Positions 36,989 through 46,821 of a DNA stretch of 64,000 nucleotides are shown here, piece by piece; the first letter of the stretch is position 1; each line of letters opens with the position of its first letter. Source of the stretch: Pedobacter sp. MC2016-14 (lineage in GTDB: Bacteria; Bacteroidota; Bacteroidia; Sphingobacteriales; Sphingobacteriaceae); assembly GCF_020991475.1 (NCBI RefSeq), contig NZ_JAJMPA010000001.1, forward strand, positions 2,943,350-3,007,349, given 5' to 3'. A model generated the notes under the pieces. The model was not told where the DNA came from and did not search any database. It was given only the letters and a program-made list of their open reading frames with translations. The translations under genes were made by a program, and so were the position numbers.

Positions 36989-37036
36989 GCTGACAAGTGT
37001 TTTTCTAAAAAAGGTGTTCTATTGAGAAAAGAAACT

Positions 37037-37044
37037 TATTTTTG
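37037..37044 (+). promoter_or_regulatory. Possible -7 element of the GntR-type regulator
   Basis: TATTTTTG matches TAnnTTTG, about 32 bases before the ATG. No good -33 element is visible. Confidence 0.4.
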
Positions 37045-37075
37045 AATCGAATTTACGGTATGGTAAAATAGTTTG

Positions 37076-38101
37076 ATGAAGAATTACCTGAAAATTGTAC
37101 ACATTGATGAGTATTCCAGTACGCCGAAATACCGGCAATTGGTTAATGCCATTATGCAGGGAATTGAATCTGGCCAGATTGTAAAGGATGATCAGCTACC
37201 TTCCATCAATGATTTTTGTGTAGCGCTGGACCTTTCCAGAAATTCTGTTGAAAAGACTTATAATACCTTAAAAAAGGCTGGTATTGTTACCTCTGTTGCT
37301 GGTAAAGGATTTTTTATTGCACAAGACCAATTTGAACAGCCTGTAAAAACCTTATTGCTTTTTAACAAGCTAAGCGGACATAAGAAAATTGTTTATGATG
37401 CTTTTGTTGATGCTTTGGGCAATAGCGCCGCTGTAGATTTTTATGTCTACAATAACGACTTTAATATCTTCAAAAAGCTGATCTCTGAAAAGGTAAACAG
37501 TTATGCTAAATTTGTTATTGTACCTCATTTTCTTGAAAACAGCGACAGGGCATACGAGATGATCAATACCATACCAAGAGAAAAATTGATCTTGCTGGAT
37601 AAGCTGGTAAAGGGCGTTACAGGTAATTTCTCTTCGATTTATCAGGATTTTGAAAATGACATTTACAGCGCCCTGGAGCAGCTTCTGGAACAGTTGTGCA
37701 AATACCACACCCTTAAAATAATTTTTCCTCAAGACAGTTATCACTCCAAAGAAATATTAAAGGGCTTTAAGCGTTTTTGCAGGCAGTACGCTTTTGATTA
37801 CGATATGATTACCTACGTAAAAGATGAGGTGATAAACCAGGGAACAGGCTATATCACTTTAACGGAAGACGATCTTGTTGAACTTATTGAAATGATGATC
37901 AATTCTGGATTAACGGCAGGAGTAGACGTTGGTTTAATTTCTTACAATGAAACCCCCATAAAACGTGTTATTTTAAATGGTATTACCACCATTTCAACAA
38001 ATTTTGAAATGATGGGCAAAATGGCGGCAGAAGAGGTGCTTAATCCTTCCTGCCAGCACATTGCCGTACCCTTTAAAGTGACTCTTAGAAAATCATTATA
38101 A
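37076..38101 (+). CDS. GntR-family regulator with a LacI-like sensor domain
   Basis: 341 residues from the ATG at 37076 (a TTG at 37073 is the alternative). Residues about 15-85 are a winged helix of the GntR type (KYRQLVNAIMQGI, LPSINDFCVALDLSRNSVEKTYNTL, GKGFFIA). The rest has the layout of a periplasmic-binding-protein-like ligand domain (KFVIVPHFLENS, KLILLDKLVKG, GVDVGLISYNETPIKRV). Such regulators in Bacteroidota usually sense sugars or other small ligands. The ligand here is unknown. It is divergent from the DNA repair operon and may control it, itself or a distant gene. Confidence 0.88.
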   Translation: MKNYLKIVHIDEYSSTPKYRQLVNAIMQGIESGQIVKDDQLPSINDFCVALDLSRNSVEKTYNTLKKAGIVTSVAGKGFFIAQDQFEQPVKTLLLFNKLSGHKKIVYDAFVDALGNSAAVDFYVYNNDFNIFKKLISEKVNSYAKFVIVPHFLENSDRAYEMINTIPREKLILLDKLVKGVTGNFSSIYQDFENDIYSALEQLLEQLCKYHTLKIIFPQDSYHSKEILKGFKRFCRQYAFDYDMITYVKDEVINQGTGYITLTEDDLVELIEMMINSGLTAGVDVGLISYNETPIKRVILNGITTISTNFEMMGKMAAEEVLNPSCQHIAVPFKVTLRKSL

Positions 38102-38103
38102 TC

Positions 38104-41100
38104 TTAATCGCAATCAGGAGTGGTAAAGATCCAGGTTTCTGATCCCTGGGCCGGCATGTTGTAACCAGTTCCTTTGCCCATTTCAAACCATAGTTTACCG
38201 CGTAACTTCTCTCTGCTGCCAATTTCATTCATAGACAGACTATCAAACAAACGTCCGTTAATCATTACATATTTAATTTTTTCAGAATTGCGGATGTCAT
38301 CCAGAGGGTTGTCTTCCATAATCACCAGATCTGCAAGCTTACCTGTTTCTAATGAACCAATTTCTTTACTCATCCCAAGATATTCTGCCCCATTTACCGT
38401 AGCACATTTAATTGCGCTTAAAGGGCTCATGCCGCCCTGTACCAACATCCAAAGCTCCCAATGCGCGCCCAAGCCTTGTAATTGTCCGTGTGCGCCTAAA
38501 TTTACCTTGGTGCCGCCATCAGCAATTTGTTTCGCTGCTTTTGAAATATCTATGTGGTTATAGTCGCCATATTCAGAAGTAGTTCTTCTTCTGGAACGCT
38601 GATCAACTATAGATCTTGGTGTAAAGGCAAGCAAACGTTCATTTTCCCATACATTTGTACGGTCGTACCAGTAATTTTCTCCCCATTGCCCTCCATAAGC
38701 AACAATTAATGTAGGGGTGTAAGCAACGCTGGTATTGTTCCAAAAGGAGATCACATCTTTATAAACAGGTGCAACAGGTATGCTGTGTTCAATTCCCGTA
38801 TGGCCATCTGCAATCATGTTCATATTGGTGAAAAATGTTGAACCACCTTCAGGTACCACTTCCATTTTCAGTTGTCTGGCAGCTTCCAGAATTTGCTGAC
38901 GTTGTGACCTGCGTGGTTGATTGTATGACTTTACTGAAAAAGCGCCGGCGGCCTTTAATCTTCTTAAATGTGAAAGTGCATCATCAAGACTGTTAATGAC
39001 TACTTTGAAATCGCCATCTGCCCCATATAAAATAGAACCTGTAGAATATAAGCGCGGACCTGTGATACGCCCGGCTTTAATCATTTCTGACTGGCTAAAA
39101 ACCATTTCTGTATTACTGGATGGATCATGAGCAGTAGTAACGCCAAAAGCAAGGTTTGCCAGGTATGCCCAGTCTTGCTGAGGACTGATCCCATCAGGGC
39201 TGGTATGCAGGTGTGCATGTACATCAATCATTCCCGGCATAATTGTTTTTCCGGTTACATCTATAACTTTTGCGCTAGCAGGAATAATTACCTCTGCTGC
39301 TTTTCCAACAGCTGTAATTTTATTGTTTTCTACCACAATGGTTCCTTCTTCAATAACCTGCTCACCTTTCATCGTAATTATTCTTGCACCCTTAAGTGCA
39401 ATTATTCCATCAGGACGATCTGATTTTAATTTTAAGCCAATGCTGATCCCAGTAGAATCTGCCTGAGGCAATACTGATGGCGAGCCCTCCAGAAAAGTGA
39501 AGGAATTTTTGAGTTCCCTGCTAAAATATTGTCCTCCAAGTGTCCAGCATAATTTTTTGCTATCTGCAGTCCAGTGCAGGTAAGTGCCCGCATCTTTGGT
39601 AACCCGCGTTAAGGGAATTGAACCATTAGAAGCAGATAATTCCAGGGCCGAGCCAATGGTAACCATCGGCGTCACATAGCTATTGAAAAGCTCTGTAAAA
39701 GCCATCCATTTACCATCCGGACTTGGTGTAAATTGTGTAGCATAGGTCGAAGTATAATGCGTACGCTCCTGGTTTCCATTGATGCTAATACTTTTGAAAG
39801 CTTTTTTTCCATTTTCGTTAGACTGAAAATATATCCTGCTGTCATCCGTATTAAATTGTGGTTTAATCCCGCTTTCTGAAATCAGATCTGGGTTTCCGCC
39901 GTTAGATGGCATGATATAGATACCTGTGTTTTTTCCATAAGAAAAACCTAATACCTCATTTCCACTGCCTTTTCTGTACACAATTTTATCTCCTTTATTA
40001 GAAAAAGAAGGTGAATAATAAAATCCTTTTTCATCAGTCAGCGTGGTTGTTCTGCCAGATTTTAAATCTGCTTTTTTAATAGAGCCTTTAAATTCGTCGC
40101 TCCAGGTGGTATATATTATTGATTTTCCGTCGGGACTAAAACTAGGCTCAAATTCAAAATCACTACCGTTTGTTAATCTTTCTGGTACACCAGCTGGTAA
40201 TTCTTTCTTATACAGGAAGCCAGCAGCATTAAATACTACTGTTTTGCCATCCGGTGAAGTACTAAGCTGGCGGATCATCTTAATGTTGATATCATCTTTA
40301 AACACTTCCTGAGGAAAATGGAGCGCCTGCTGAACAGTTTGATTCGTAGTAACCTGGAACGGAATATCTGTTATGGATAAGCTGGATAAGTTGATGTTTT
40401 TTATTTTGCCTCTGGCATAAAATATAATGTTTTTGCCATCTGGTGTCCAGGCAAAGTTTGGATATACTCCAAAAATTGCCCAGGTTTCCTGCTGGTCCCG
40501 GGAAAGGTCTTCGTAAAGTGGCCATTCTTCGCCGGTTTTAATGTTTTGTACATACAAGGCCGTTTTTAAACGCACGCGCTTAACATAAGCCATTTGGCTG
40601 CCGTCTGGAGAGATTTGTGGCCTTGCCGCTCCGCCTTGTTCTTCAATAAGGTTTTTGATTTTTCCAGTATTTAAATCCAATTGCCTGATGGCATAGATAA
40701 TTCCATTGGGGTCTTTACTGTATTGGAAAGTTGGCCCTGGAGATACATCCTCACTAAAGTATAAATACTTACCATCAGCAGAAATGTTTGGTTCTCCTGC
40801 ATCTTGCTGGTCATTTTTGCGCTTGGTAAGCTGCACACCGTCACCGCCATAAATGTTATACATCCACATTTCTCCTGCACCAAGAGAACGTGTCCCTGTG
40901 AAATGCTTACGGGCAACCAAATAATCGCTACCGGGCATCCAGGCCGCATTGTTTAGTAACCGAAAAGTTTCCTTTGTGATTTGTTTTTTGTTTGAACCAT
41001 CCCGATTCATTATCCATACGTTGTCTCCCCCAGATTTGTCACTGGTATAAGAAATGAATTTTCCGTTAGGACTAAATCTTGGTTGTATATCCCAGGCTAC

Positions 41101-41346
41101 ACCCGCACTCAGTAATTTTGCAGTGCCACCTGTAATTGGAATTGAATAGATGTCTCCGAGTAAATCAAATACGATTTCGGTTCCGTCCGGACTAACATCA
41201 AGGTTCATCCAGGTGCCTTCATCTGTATTGATACTAAAAGTTTTTGTGGTTCCTCTATATTTCTCAACGTCCCATTTGGAACTTTCCTGCGCAGTTACTG
41301 TTTGTAGTGTAGAAAGCAGGAGTGTAATAAGTATGTAGTTTCTCAT
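38104..41346 (-). CDS. Secreted amidohydrolase with N-terminal TolB-like propeller
   Basis: 1080 residues from the ATG at 41346, chosen because it gives a normal signal peptide (MRNYILITLLLSTLQTVTAQ). TTG at 41370 and ATG at 41358 are alternatives. The first 630 residues hold repeated PD40/TolB blades (LDVSPDGTEIVFD, FSPNGKFISYTSDKSG, LSTSPDGKTVVFN, PSFSPDGKSIIYT). The C-terminal third is a metal-dependent amidohydrolase with MIDVHAHLHTS (HxH), a later GIEHSIPV and GKLADLVIMEDNPLDD. It would act in the periplasm, perhaps on cyclic amides or dipeptides; substrate unknown. Stop lies 2 bases from that of the GntR-type gene. Confidence 0.9.
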   Translation of the reverse strand: MRNYILITLLLSTLQTVTAQESSKWDVEKYRGTTKTFSINTDEGTWMNLDVSPDGTEIVFDLLGDIYSIPITGGTAKLLSAGVAWDIQPRFSPNGKFISYTSDKSGGDNVWIMNRDGSNKKQITKETFRLLNNAAWMPGSDYLVARKHFTGTRSLGAGEMWMYNIYGGDGVQLTKRKNDQQDAGEPNISADGKYLYFSEDVSPGPTFQYSKDPNGIIYAIRQLDLNTGKIKNLIEEQGGAARPQISPDGSQMAYVKRVRLKTALYVQNIKTGEEWPLYEDLSRDQQETWAIFGVYPNFAWTPDGKNIIFYARGKIKNINLSSLSITDIPFQVTTNQTVQQALHFPQEVFKDDINIKMIRQLSTSPDGKTVVFNAAGFLYKKELPAGVPERLTNGSDFEFEPSFSPDGKSIIYTTWSDEFKGSIKKADLKSGRTTTLTDEKGFYYSPSFSNKGDKIVYRKGSGNEVLGFSYGKNTGIYIMPSNGGNPDLISESGIKPQFNTDDSRIYFQSNENGKKAFKSISINGNQERTHYTSTYATQFTPSPDGKWMAFTELFNSYVTPMVTIGSALELSASNGSIPLTRVTKDAGTYLHWTADSKKLCWTLGGQYFSRELKNSFTFLEGSPSVLPQADSTGISIGLKLKSDRPDGIIALKGARIITMKGEQVIEEGTIVVENNKITAVGKAAEVIIPASAKVIDVTGKTIMPGMIDVHAHLHTSPDGISPQQDWAYLANLAFGVTTAHDPSSNTEMVFSQSEMIKAGRITGPRLYSTGSILYGADGDFKVVINSLDDALSHLRRLKAAGAFSVKSYNQPRRSQRQQILEAARQLKMEVVPEGGSTFFTNMNMIADGHTGIEHSIPVAPVYKDVISFWNNTSVAYTPTLIVAYGGQWGENYWYDRTNVWENERLLAFTPRSIVDQRSRRRTTSEYGDYNHIDISKAAKQIADGGTKVNLGAHGQLQGLGAHWELWMLVQGGMSPLSAIKCATVNGAEYLGMSKEIGSLETGKLADLVIMEDNPLDDIRNSEKIKYVMINGRLFDSLSMNEIGSREKLRGKLWFEMGKGTGYNMPAQGSETWIFTTPDCD

Positions 41347-41394
41347 CTGGCATGTCATATTGATGCGCAATTTAATAATATCAGTTCATTTTTA

Positions 41395-41402
41395 TAGTTT
41401 TG
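41395..41402 (+). promoter_or_regulatory. Possible -7 element of the recQ unit
   Basis: TAGTTTTG matches TAnnTTTG and lies 13 bases before the recQ ATG, implying a leader of only a few bases. No -33 element found. Confidence 0.4.
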
Positions 41403-41415
41403 ATGAATACCTTTT

Positions 41416-43308
41416 ATGAATAAAGCCGAGATTTTAAAGCATTTCTGGGGATTTGATGTCTTCAGGCCATTACAGGAAGATATCATTGATTCTGTTATTG
41501 CAGGGCATGATACATTGGCTTTGTTACCTACCGGAGGTGGTAAATCATTGTGTTTTCAGGTTCCTGCATTATTGAGGGAAGGTATTTGTATTGTCATTTC
41601 GCCATTAATTGCCCTGATGAAAGATCAGGTAGAGAATTTACAGGCCAGAGGTATAGAAGCGATAGCTATTTATGCGGGTATGGGAAAGCGAGAAATAGAC
41701 ATCCTGCTTGACAATTGCATATACGGCAATATTAAATTTCTATACCTTTCGCCCGAACGTTTATTAAGTGATTTGGTAAAAGTGAGGATCTCCTACATGA
41801 AAGTAAACTTAATCGCTGTTGATGAAGCACATTGTATTTCTCAGTGGGGTTATGATTTTAGGCCGCCTTACCTTCAACTGGCGGCCCTCCGTGAAATACT
41901 TCCTGGCGTGCCTGTTATTGCACTTACAGCCACTGCAACGGCATTTGTGAGGAATGACATCATAGAAAAACTCGAATTTAAGAACCACAAGATTTTTGTG
42001 AAAAGTTTTGCCCGGAAAAACTTAAGCTACGTAGTATTTGATCTGGAGGATAAATATAAAAAGCTCATTAATGTGATCAAAAACGTTGGAGGGAGTGGCC
42101 TGGTATATGTTCGTAACAGGAGAGAAACTGCTGAGGTGGCTTTTTTTTTAAAGCGTAATGGAATTGCAGCTGATTTTTATCATGCTGGCCTGGAACCCAA
42201 GGAAAGGTCAAGGAAACAGGAGACATGGAAAACAAATAAAATTAGCGTGATGGTGGCTACAAACGCTTTTGGAATGGGCATTGATAAGCCTGATGTACGT
42301 TATGTAGTGCATTTGGATTTACCAGAAAGCCTGGAAGCTTACTATCAGGAAGCCGGCAGAGCGGGCAGGGATGAAAAACGCGCATATGGCGTATTGCTTG
42401 CTAACAAATCTGATCAGCTTGCTTTAAAAGCTAAATATACAGAAAGCTTTCCTTCTGTTGATGATATCAAGAAAGTTTACCATTACCTCGGAAATTATTA
42501 TCAGCTTGCATATGGGGCGGGACAGGGTGTTACCTTTCCATTTGATCTGGCAGATTTTTGTAAACGCTTTGATGTTGGGGTAATTAAAACAATGGCAGCC
42601 TTAAAATTTCTGGAACACGATGGTTATGTCACTTTATCTGAAAATATATTTTTACAATCAAGAGTGCTTTTTACTGCTAATCACGAAGATCTGTATCGCT
42701 TTCAAATTGAAAATGCAGGCTACGATCCTCTTATAAAAACCATCTTGCGCTCCTACGGTGGCTCTTTTGATCAATATGTGAAAATAAATGAATATGACAT
42801 TGCCAAGCGCCTTGCAGTATCATATAATATGGTAATTACGTTGCTGAATAAATTACAGGAAAGAGAATTACTATCTTATTTACCTCAAACAGATGAACCG
42901 CAATTGCAGTGGATATTACCCAGAACAGATTTAGTACACCTGGATATAGATACCAAATATATTGCCTTACGTAAAAAGATCCAGGCAGATCAAATTAACG
43001 CAGTACTAAGTTATACCGAGCAGCAAGTATGCCGTAGTGTACAGTTGCTTGCTTACTTTGATGAGCTCCATGCCCCTAAATGTGGTGTGTGTGACATTTG
43101 TTTGGCAGAAAAGAAACGGGAGGACCTGGCAGACTTAATTTCAAAAATAGATTTTGAAATAGCTTCGCTCCTACAAACAGGTCCCATTAGCCTAGATGTA
43201 TTGTTAAGTTCGCTAAAAAGTGGTTCAGAAACCGAACGCCTGGAAAGAATACGTGTTTTAATGGATGCCGGTAAAATTAAAACAGATAGTAAGAATTATT
43301 ACCTTTAG
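41416..43308 (+). CDS. RecQ-type ATP-dependent DNA helicase without an HRDC domain
   Basis: 630 residues. Motif 0/I FRPLQEDII and LLPTGGGKS, DEAH in VDEAHCISQWGYDFRPPY, and GRAGRD are the RecQ signatures. The RQC zinc site (VCRSVQ, then CGVCDIC) is present. After it come only about 65 residues, with no HRDC domain, as in the shorter RecQ paralogues of Bacteroidota. It unwinds 3'-to-5' in recombination and repair. It leads a four-gene unit with gaps of 22, 4 and 11 bases. Confidence 0.95.
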   Translation: MNKAEILKHFWGFDVFRPLQEDIIDSVIAGHDTLALLPTGGGKSLCFQVPALLREGICIVISPLIALMKDQVENLQARGIEAIAIYAGMGKREIDILLDNCIYGNIKFLYLSPERLLSDLVKVRISYMKVNLIAVDEAHCISQWGYDFRPPYLQLAALREILPGVPVIALTATATAFVRNDIIEKLEFKNHKIFVKSFARKNLSYVVFDLEDKYKKLINVIKNVGGSGLVYVRNRRETAEVAFFLKRNGIAADFYHAGLEPKERSRKQETWKTNKISVMVATNAFGMGIDKPDVRYVVHLDLPESLEAYYQEAGRAGRDEKRAYGVLLANKSDQLALKAKYTESFPSVDDIKKVYHYLGNYYQLAYGAGQGVTFPFDLADFCKRFDVGVIKTMAALKFLEHDGYVTLSENIFLQSRVLFTANHEDLYRFQIENAGYDPLIKTILRSYGGSFDQYVKINEYDIAKRLAVSYNMVITLLNKLQERELLSYLPQTDEPQLQWILPRTDLVHLDIDTKYIALRKKIQADQINAVLSYTEQQVCRSVQLLAYFDELHAPKCGVCDICLAEKKREDLADLISKIDFEIASLLQTGPISLDVLLSSLKSGSETERLERIRVLMDAGKIKTDSKNYYL

Positions 43309-43330
43309 CAAATTGTTAAAATATATCCCT

Positions 43331-44041
43331 ATGAAAAAGTTATCCATCCTGATGTTGTTTGTTCCGGTCGTGTTTGCCGCCTGTAAATCTAAATGCCTGG
43401 AAGATTCTGGTATACACATTAATAAAGATGTTAGCCTAAAAGTTTTTGACGAAATTAAAGTTAGTGGTCCTTTAAAATTGGTTATAAAACAAGATAGTAG
43501 TTATACTTTGCAGCTCTCAGCAGATTCTAACATTATAGACCAAATTAAAACTGAGGTTAGTGGAGGCGAACTAAAAATATCCCTGGATCCAGGAAAATAT
43601 TGTGGTCAGGATTCTATTGTTGTGCATGCAGGAATAGGGGAGTTAAAGGAACTTGAAGTCGAAAATAGAAGCCAGGTTTTTAGCTCCGGAATTGTACACG
43701 TTGGAGAATTGAAAGTTAAACTTTCAGATACAACAGCGCTTACCCTTAATTTGGATGCCGCACAGCTAAAAACTGAAGTAAATGGTAAATCAAAAATTAG
43801 CCTTTCCGGGCAGACTGGTAAACATGAATTTAAATCTAAAGGCGCAATTGAACTTAATGCATTTAATTTCGTTTCTGGATTATATGATTTAAATATAGAG
43901 GGTGTGGGAAAATCCAATATTAATGTTTTAAATGAGTTAAAAGTGAAAACAAATGGGGCAAGTGAAATATATTATAAAGGAAGCCCAAAAAAGATTGAAG
44001 AAAAAAAGAACGGTATAGGCAAACTAGAAAAGGCTAATTAA
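43331..44041 (+). CDS. GIN-domain (DUF2807) lipoprotein
   Basis: 236 residues from the ATG at 43331, which gives a proper lipoprotein signal MKKLSILMLFVPVVFAAC (lipid Cys18). The longer form from 43265 would overlap recQ and lose the signal. The mature part is a right-handed beta-helix-like repeat (FDEIKVSGPLKLVIKQ, LEVENRSQVFSSGIVHVGELKVKLSDTT, LKTEVNGKSKISLSGQ) typical of the head-GIN domain proteins of Bacteroidota. Their role is not known. Confidence 0.88.
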   Translation: MKKLSILMLFVPVVFAACKSKCLEDSGIHINKDVSLKVFDEIKVSGPLKLVIKQDSSYTLQLSADSNIIDQIKTEVSGGELKISLDPGKYCGQDSIVVHAGIGELKELEVENRSQVFSSGIVHVGELKVKLSDTTALTLNLDAAQLKTEVNGKSKISLSGQTGKHEFKSKGAIELNAFNFVSGLYDLNIEGVGKSNINVLNELKVKTNGASEIYYKGSPKKIEEKKNGIGKLEKAN

Positions 44042-44045
44042 GTTT

Positions 44046-45362
44046 ATGAAGCAAAAAAATGATAAGAAAGTTATTCGTGCCTGGGCTTTTTTTGATTGGG
44101 CAAACTCCGCCTATAACCTGGTCATCACTTCCACTATATTTCCGGCTTATTATGTAGCGGTTACTACTAATAAGGCCAATGGCAATACGGTGGAATTTTT
44201 TGGACAGCGTTTTGTAAATACTGCACTGGCTGATTACGCACTTGCGGCTGCTTACCTCATTATTGCGCTGTTGTTGCCAGTGTTGTCTTCCATCGCAGAT
44301 TACCGAGGCAATAAAAAAGTTTTCATGCAGTTCTTCACTATAATTGGTTCTGCTGCCTGTTGCGGATTATATTTCCTTAATTCAAATACTTTAGAATGGG
44401 GCATTTTTTGTTTTGCTCTTGCTGCCATAGGATACTCTGGTGGCTTCGTATTTTATAACTCTTATCTTCCGGAAATCGCTTCTGCAGATATGCAAAATAA
44501 AGTTAGTGCAAAAGGTTTTACCTATGGTTACATTGGCAGTGTTATTTTGCAGCTGATTTGTTTTGTCTTTGTACTCCGGCCAGCTGTATTCGGTATGACT
44601 GAGTCTAGTGCGGCACAATTGTCCTTCTTACTTGTTGGGATATGGTGGATTGGTTTTGCGCTCATTCCATTTAGGATATTGCCGAAGGGAAGTCCGAATG
44701 CACAGCCCCATACGCATAACATTATCAAGGGAGGATTTATTGAATTAGCTCAAGTATGGAGAAAAGTTAAAAACATGCCGGAATTAAAGCGATTTTTACC
44801 TTCATTTTTCTTTTATAGCATGGGCGTACAAACCATAATGCTAGTTGCTACAGGCTTTGCCGCCAAGGAGTTGGAAATGCCTACAGAAGCGCTTATTCAG
44901 GTCATCTTAATTATTCAGTTGGTTGCTATTGGAGGTGCAACGCTGATGTCAAGGCTGTCTGATATTTATGGAAATGTTAGTGTTTTAATTGCTGTGGTCA
45001 TTATTTGGATAGCTGTTTGTATTTGCGCCTATTTTACAACGACAGCTCTTGAATTTTATATCGTTGCTGCATTTGTAGGCTTAGTAATGGGGGGAATTCA
45101 GTCCTTATCCAGATCTACATACTCGAAATTTATCCCGGAAAACTCTGCTGATACGGCTTCTTTTTTTAGTTTTTATGACGTGACTGAAAAGCTTGCTATT
45201 GTTGCAGGACTAGTTGGTTTTGGATTTATTGAGGAGTTTACCGGCAGTATGAGAAATTCCATACTATTATTAATCCTGTTTTTTGTTTTAGGATTGGTAT
45301 TTTTGATGCTGCTTAAGCGGGTTCCAACCAAATCGGCTGGTGATACGCAGCAATTAGTCTAA
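44046..45362 (+). CDS. Major facilitator superfamily transporter, UMF1/Atg22-like
   Basis: 438 residues with about 12 membrane segments. The start RAWAFFDWANSAYNLVITSTIFP is the UMF1 family signature, and GGIQSLSRSTYSKFIPE in the second half is the typical Atg22-like loop. Substrate is not known; eukaryotic Atg22 exports amino acids from vacuoles. It lies 4 bases after the GIN lipoprotein gene and 11 bases before the Fe-S protein gene. Confidence 0.92.
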   Translation: MKQKNDKKVIRAWAFFDWANSAYNLVITSTIFPAYYVAVTTNKANGNTVEFFGQRFVNTALADYALAAAYLIIALLLPVLSSIADYRGNKKVFMQFFTIIGSAACCGLYFLNSNTLEWGIFCFALAAIGYSGGFVFYNSYLPEIASADMQNKVSAKGFTYGYIGSVILQLICFVFVLRPAVFGMTESSAAQLSFLLVGIWWIGFALIPFRILPKGSPNAQPHTHNIIKGGFIELAQVWRKVKNMPELKRFLPSFFFYSMGVQTIMLVATGFAAKELEMPTEALIQVILIIQLVAIGGATLMSRLSDIYGNVSVLIAVVIIWIAVCICAYFTTTALEFYIVAAFVGLVMGGIQSLSRSTYSKFIPENSADTASFFSFYDVTEKLAIVAGLVGFGFIEEFTGSMRNSILLLILFFVLGLVFLMLLKRVPTKSAGDTQQLV

Positions 45363-45373
45363 AAATATAATAG

Positions 45374-46111
45374 ATGAATATAGAATTATTTGTACCCTGC
45401 TTTGTCGATCAATTATATCCGGAAACAGCCTTTAATACCATTAAGATTCTGGAAAAAGCAGGCTGTAAAGTAAGCTACAATTCCAGTCAGACCTGCTGTG
45501 GGCAGCCTGGTTATAATGCCGGATATTGGGAAGAAGCTAAAATTACCGGCAATAAATTTTTAAACGATTTTTCAGATTCCAAATATATTGTTGCCCCTTC
45601 CGCATCTTGTGTAGGGATGGTTAAAAGTGGTTACAATGATTTGTTTACAAATACTATTGTACATAACAGGTGCCGAAGCATACAAGCTAATATTTTTGAA
45701 CTTTCTGATTTTTTAGTTAACATCTTAAAGCGGGATTATTTCGGTGCCGAGCTGGAAGGTAAGGCTGTTTACCATGATTCCTGCAGTGGACTGAGGGAGT
45801 GTAAAATTAAAGAAGAACCCAGATTGTTATTGTCTAAAGTACATGGCCTGGAGATGGTAGAAATGAAAGATACAGATATGTGTTGTGGATTTGGAGGGAC
45901 ATTTTCTGTGAAGTTTGATGCCATATCTTCAGCAATGGCTGAACAAAAGGTTAATAATGCCTTGGCACAGGAAGTAGACTATATCATTTCAACAGATTTA
46001 TCTTGTTTAATGCATTTGCAGGGATATATCGATAAACATCAGATCCCATTAAAGACCATGCATATTGCAGATGTATTGACACATGGCTGGTTGGAAAGTA
46101 CGGAGTATTAA
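45374..46111 (+). CDS. LutA-like (Fe-S)-binding protein with two CCG domains
   Basis: 245 residues. Two cysteine-rich CCG motifs are visible, CCGQPGYNAG and CCGFGGTFSVK, with CSGLRECKIKEEPR between. This is the LutA/YkgE layout, part of a three-protein L-lactate oxidation complex. The LutB and LutC partners are not in this window, so function in lactate use is only inferred from the family. It is the last gene of the recQ unit and is followed by a terminator. Confidence 0.9.
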   Translation: MNIELFVPCFVDQLYPETAFNTIKILEKAGCKVSYNSSQTCCGQPGYNAGYWEEAKITGNKFLNDFSDSKYIVAPSASCVGMVKSGYNDLFTNTIVHNRCRSIQANIFELSDFLVNILKRDYFGAELEGKAVYHDSCSGLRECKIKEEPRLLLSKVHGLEMVEMKDTDMCCGFGGTFSVKFDAISSAMAEQKVNNALAQEVDYIISTDLSCLMHLQGYIDKHQIPLKTMHIADVLTHGWLESTEY

Positions 46112-46124
46112 TATTCTTTAAGCA

Positions 46125-46161
46125 TAAAAAAAGGGGAGCTAAATAATTAGTCCCCTTTTTT
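46125..46161. terminator. Bidirectional terminator between the recQ unit and rplT
   Basis: GGGGA/TCCCC with an inner CTAA/TTAG stem, flanked by an A7 run on the left and a T6 run on the right, so it can end transcripts from both sides: the (Fe-S) protein gene and rplT. Confidence 0.85.
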
Positions 46162-46176
46162 ATAACAAATAAGTTA

Positions 46177-46521
46177 TTATTTTACTGCATCAATTACAGC
46201 TTTGAAAGCATCTGGATGGTTCATTGCTAAATCAGCAAGAACTTTACGGTTCAGGCCAATATTTTTAGCTGCTAATTTACCAATAAACTGAGAGTAAGAA
46301 ATACCATATTGACGAGCTCCAGCATTGATACGCTGAATCCACAATCCACGGAATTCTCTTTTCTTAACCTTACGGTCACGGTATGCATATTGCAAACCTT
46401 TTTCTACTGTATTTTTAGCTACAGTGAATACTTTACTCCTTGATCCCCAATAGCCTTTGGCCATATTTAGGACTTTTTTCCTTCTTCTTCTCGAAGCTAC
46501 TGCGTTTACCGAACGTGGCAT
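46177..46521 (-). CDS. rplT: 50S ribosomal protein L20
   Basis: 114 residues from the ATG at 46521, the normal L20 length; the longer frame from 46563 adds a non-conserved leader. The motifs [25 protein letters not shown] and [14 protein letters not shown] are conserved. It binds 23S rRNA early in assembly. It is the last gene of the thrS-infC-rpmI-rplT operon. Confidence 0.97.
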   Translation of the reverse strand: MPRSVNAVASRRRRKKVLNMAKGYWGSRSKVFTVAKNTVEKGLQYAYRDRKVKKREFRGLWIQRINAGARQYGISYSQFIGKLAAKNIGLNRKVLADLAMNHPDAFKAVIDAVK

Positions 46522-46594
46522 AGTGTGTTGTTTTTTGATAAACGGTGTTGCGTATTTCAGCAAACTTACTACCGGGTACCTGGTTAAAAATTAA

Positions 46595-46795
46595 TTATTT
46601 ACCGATGGCAAGCATACGCTTAACGTTGCCCATATCAGCTGTTGACACCATTGAGGTGTGACCTAAATTACGCTTACGTTTAGTAGACATCTTTGTTAAG
46701 ATGTGACTTTTGTATGCGTTCTTTCTTGCGATTTTACCTGTTCCAGTAAGCGAAAAACGCTTTTTAGCACTGGAATTGGTCTTCATTTTTGGCAT
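46595..46795 (-). CDS. rpmI: 50S ribosomal protein L35
   Basis: 66 residues, very basic, starting [20 protein letters not shown] as expected of L35. It lies between infC and rplT, the order conserved across bacteria. Confidence 0.97.
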   Translation of the reverse strand: MPKMKTNSSAKKRFSLTGTGKIARKNAYKSHILTKMSTKRKRNLGHTSMVSTADMGNVKRMLAIGK

Positions 46796-46821
46796 AACCT
46801 GTGTTTATTTATGTAACTTAT

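Noticed and set aside
43265..43330. Longer N-terminus of the GIN lipoprotein
   Set aside because: It overlaps the recQ end and buries the lipoprotein signal that begins at 43331.
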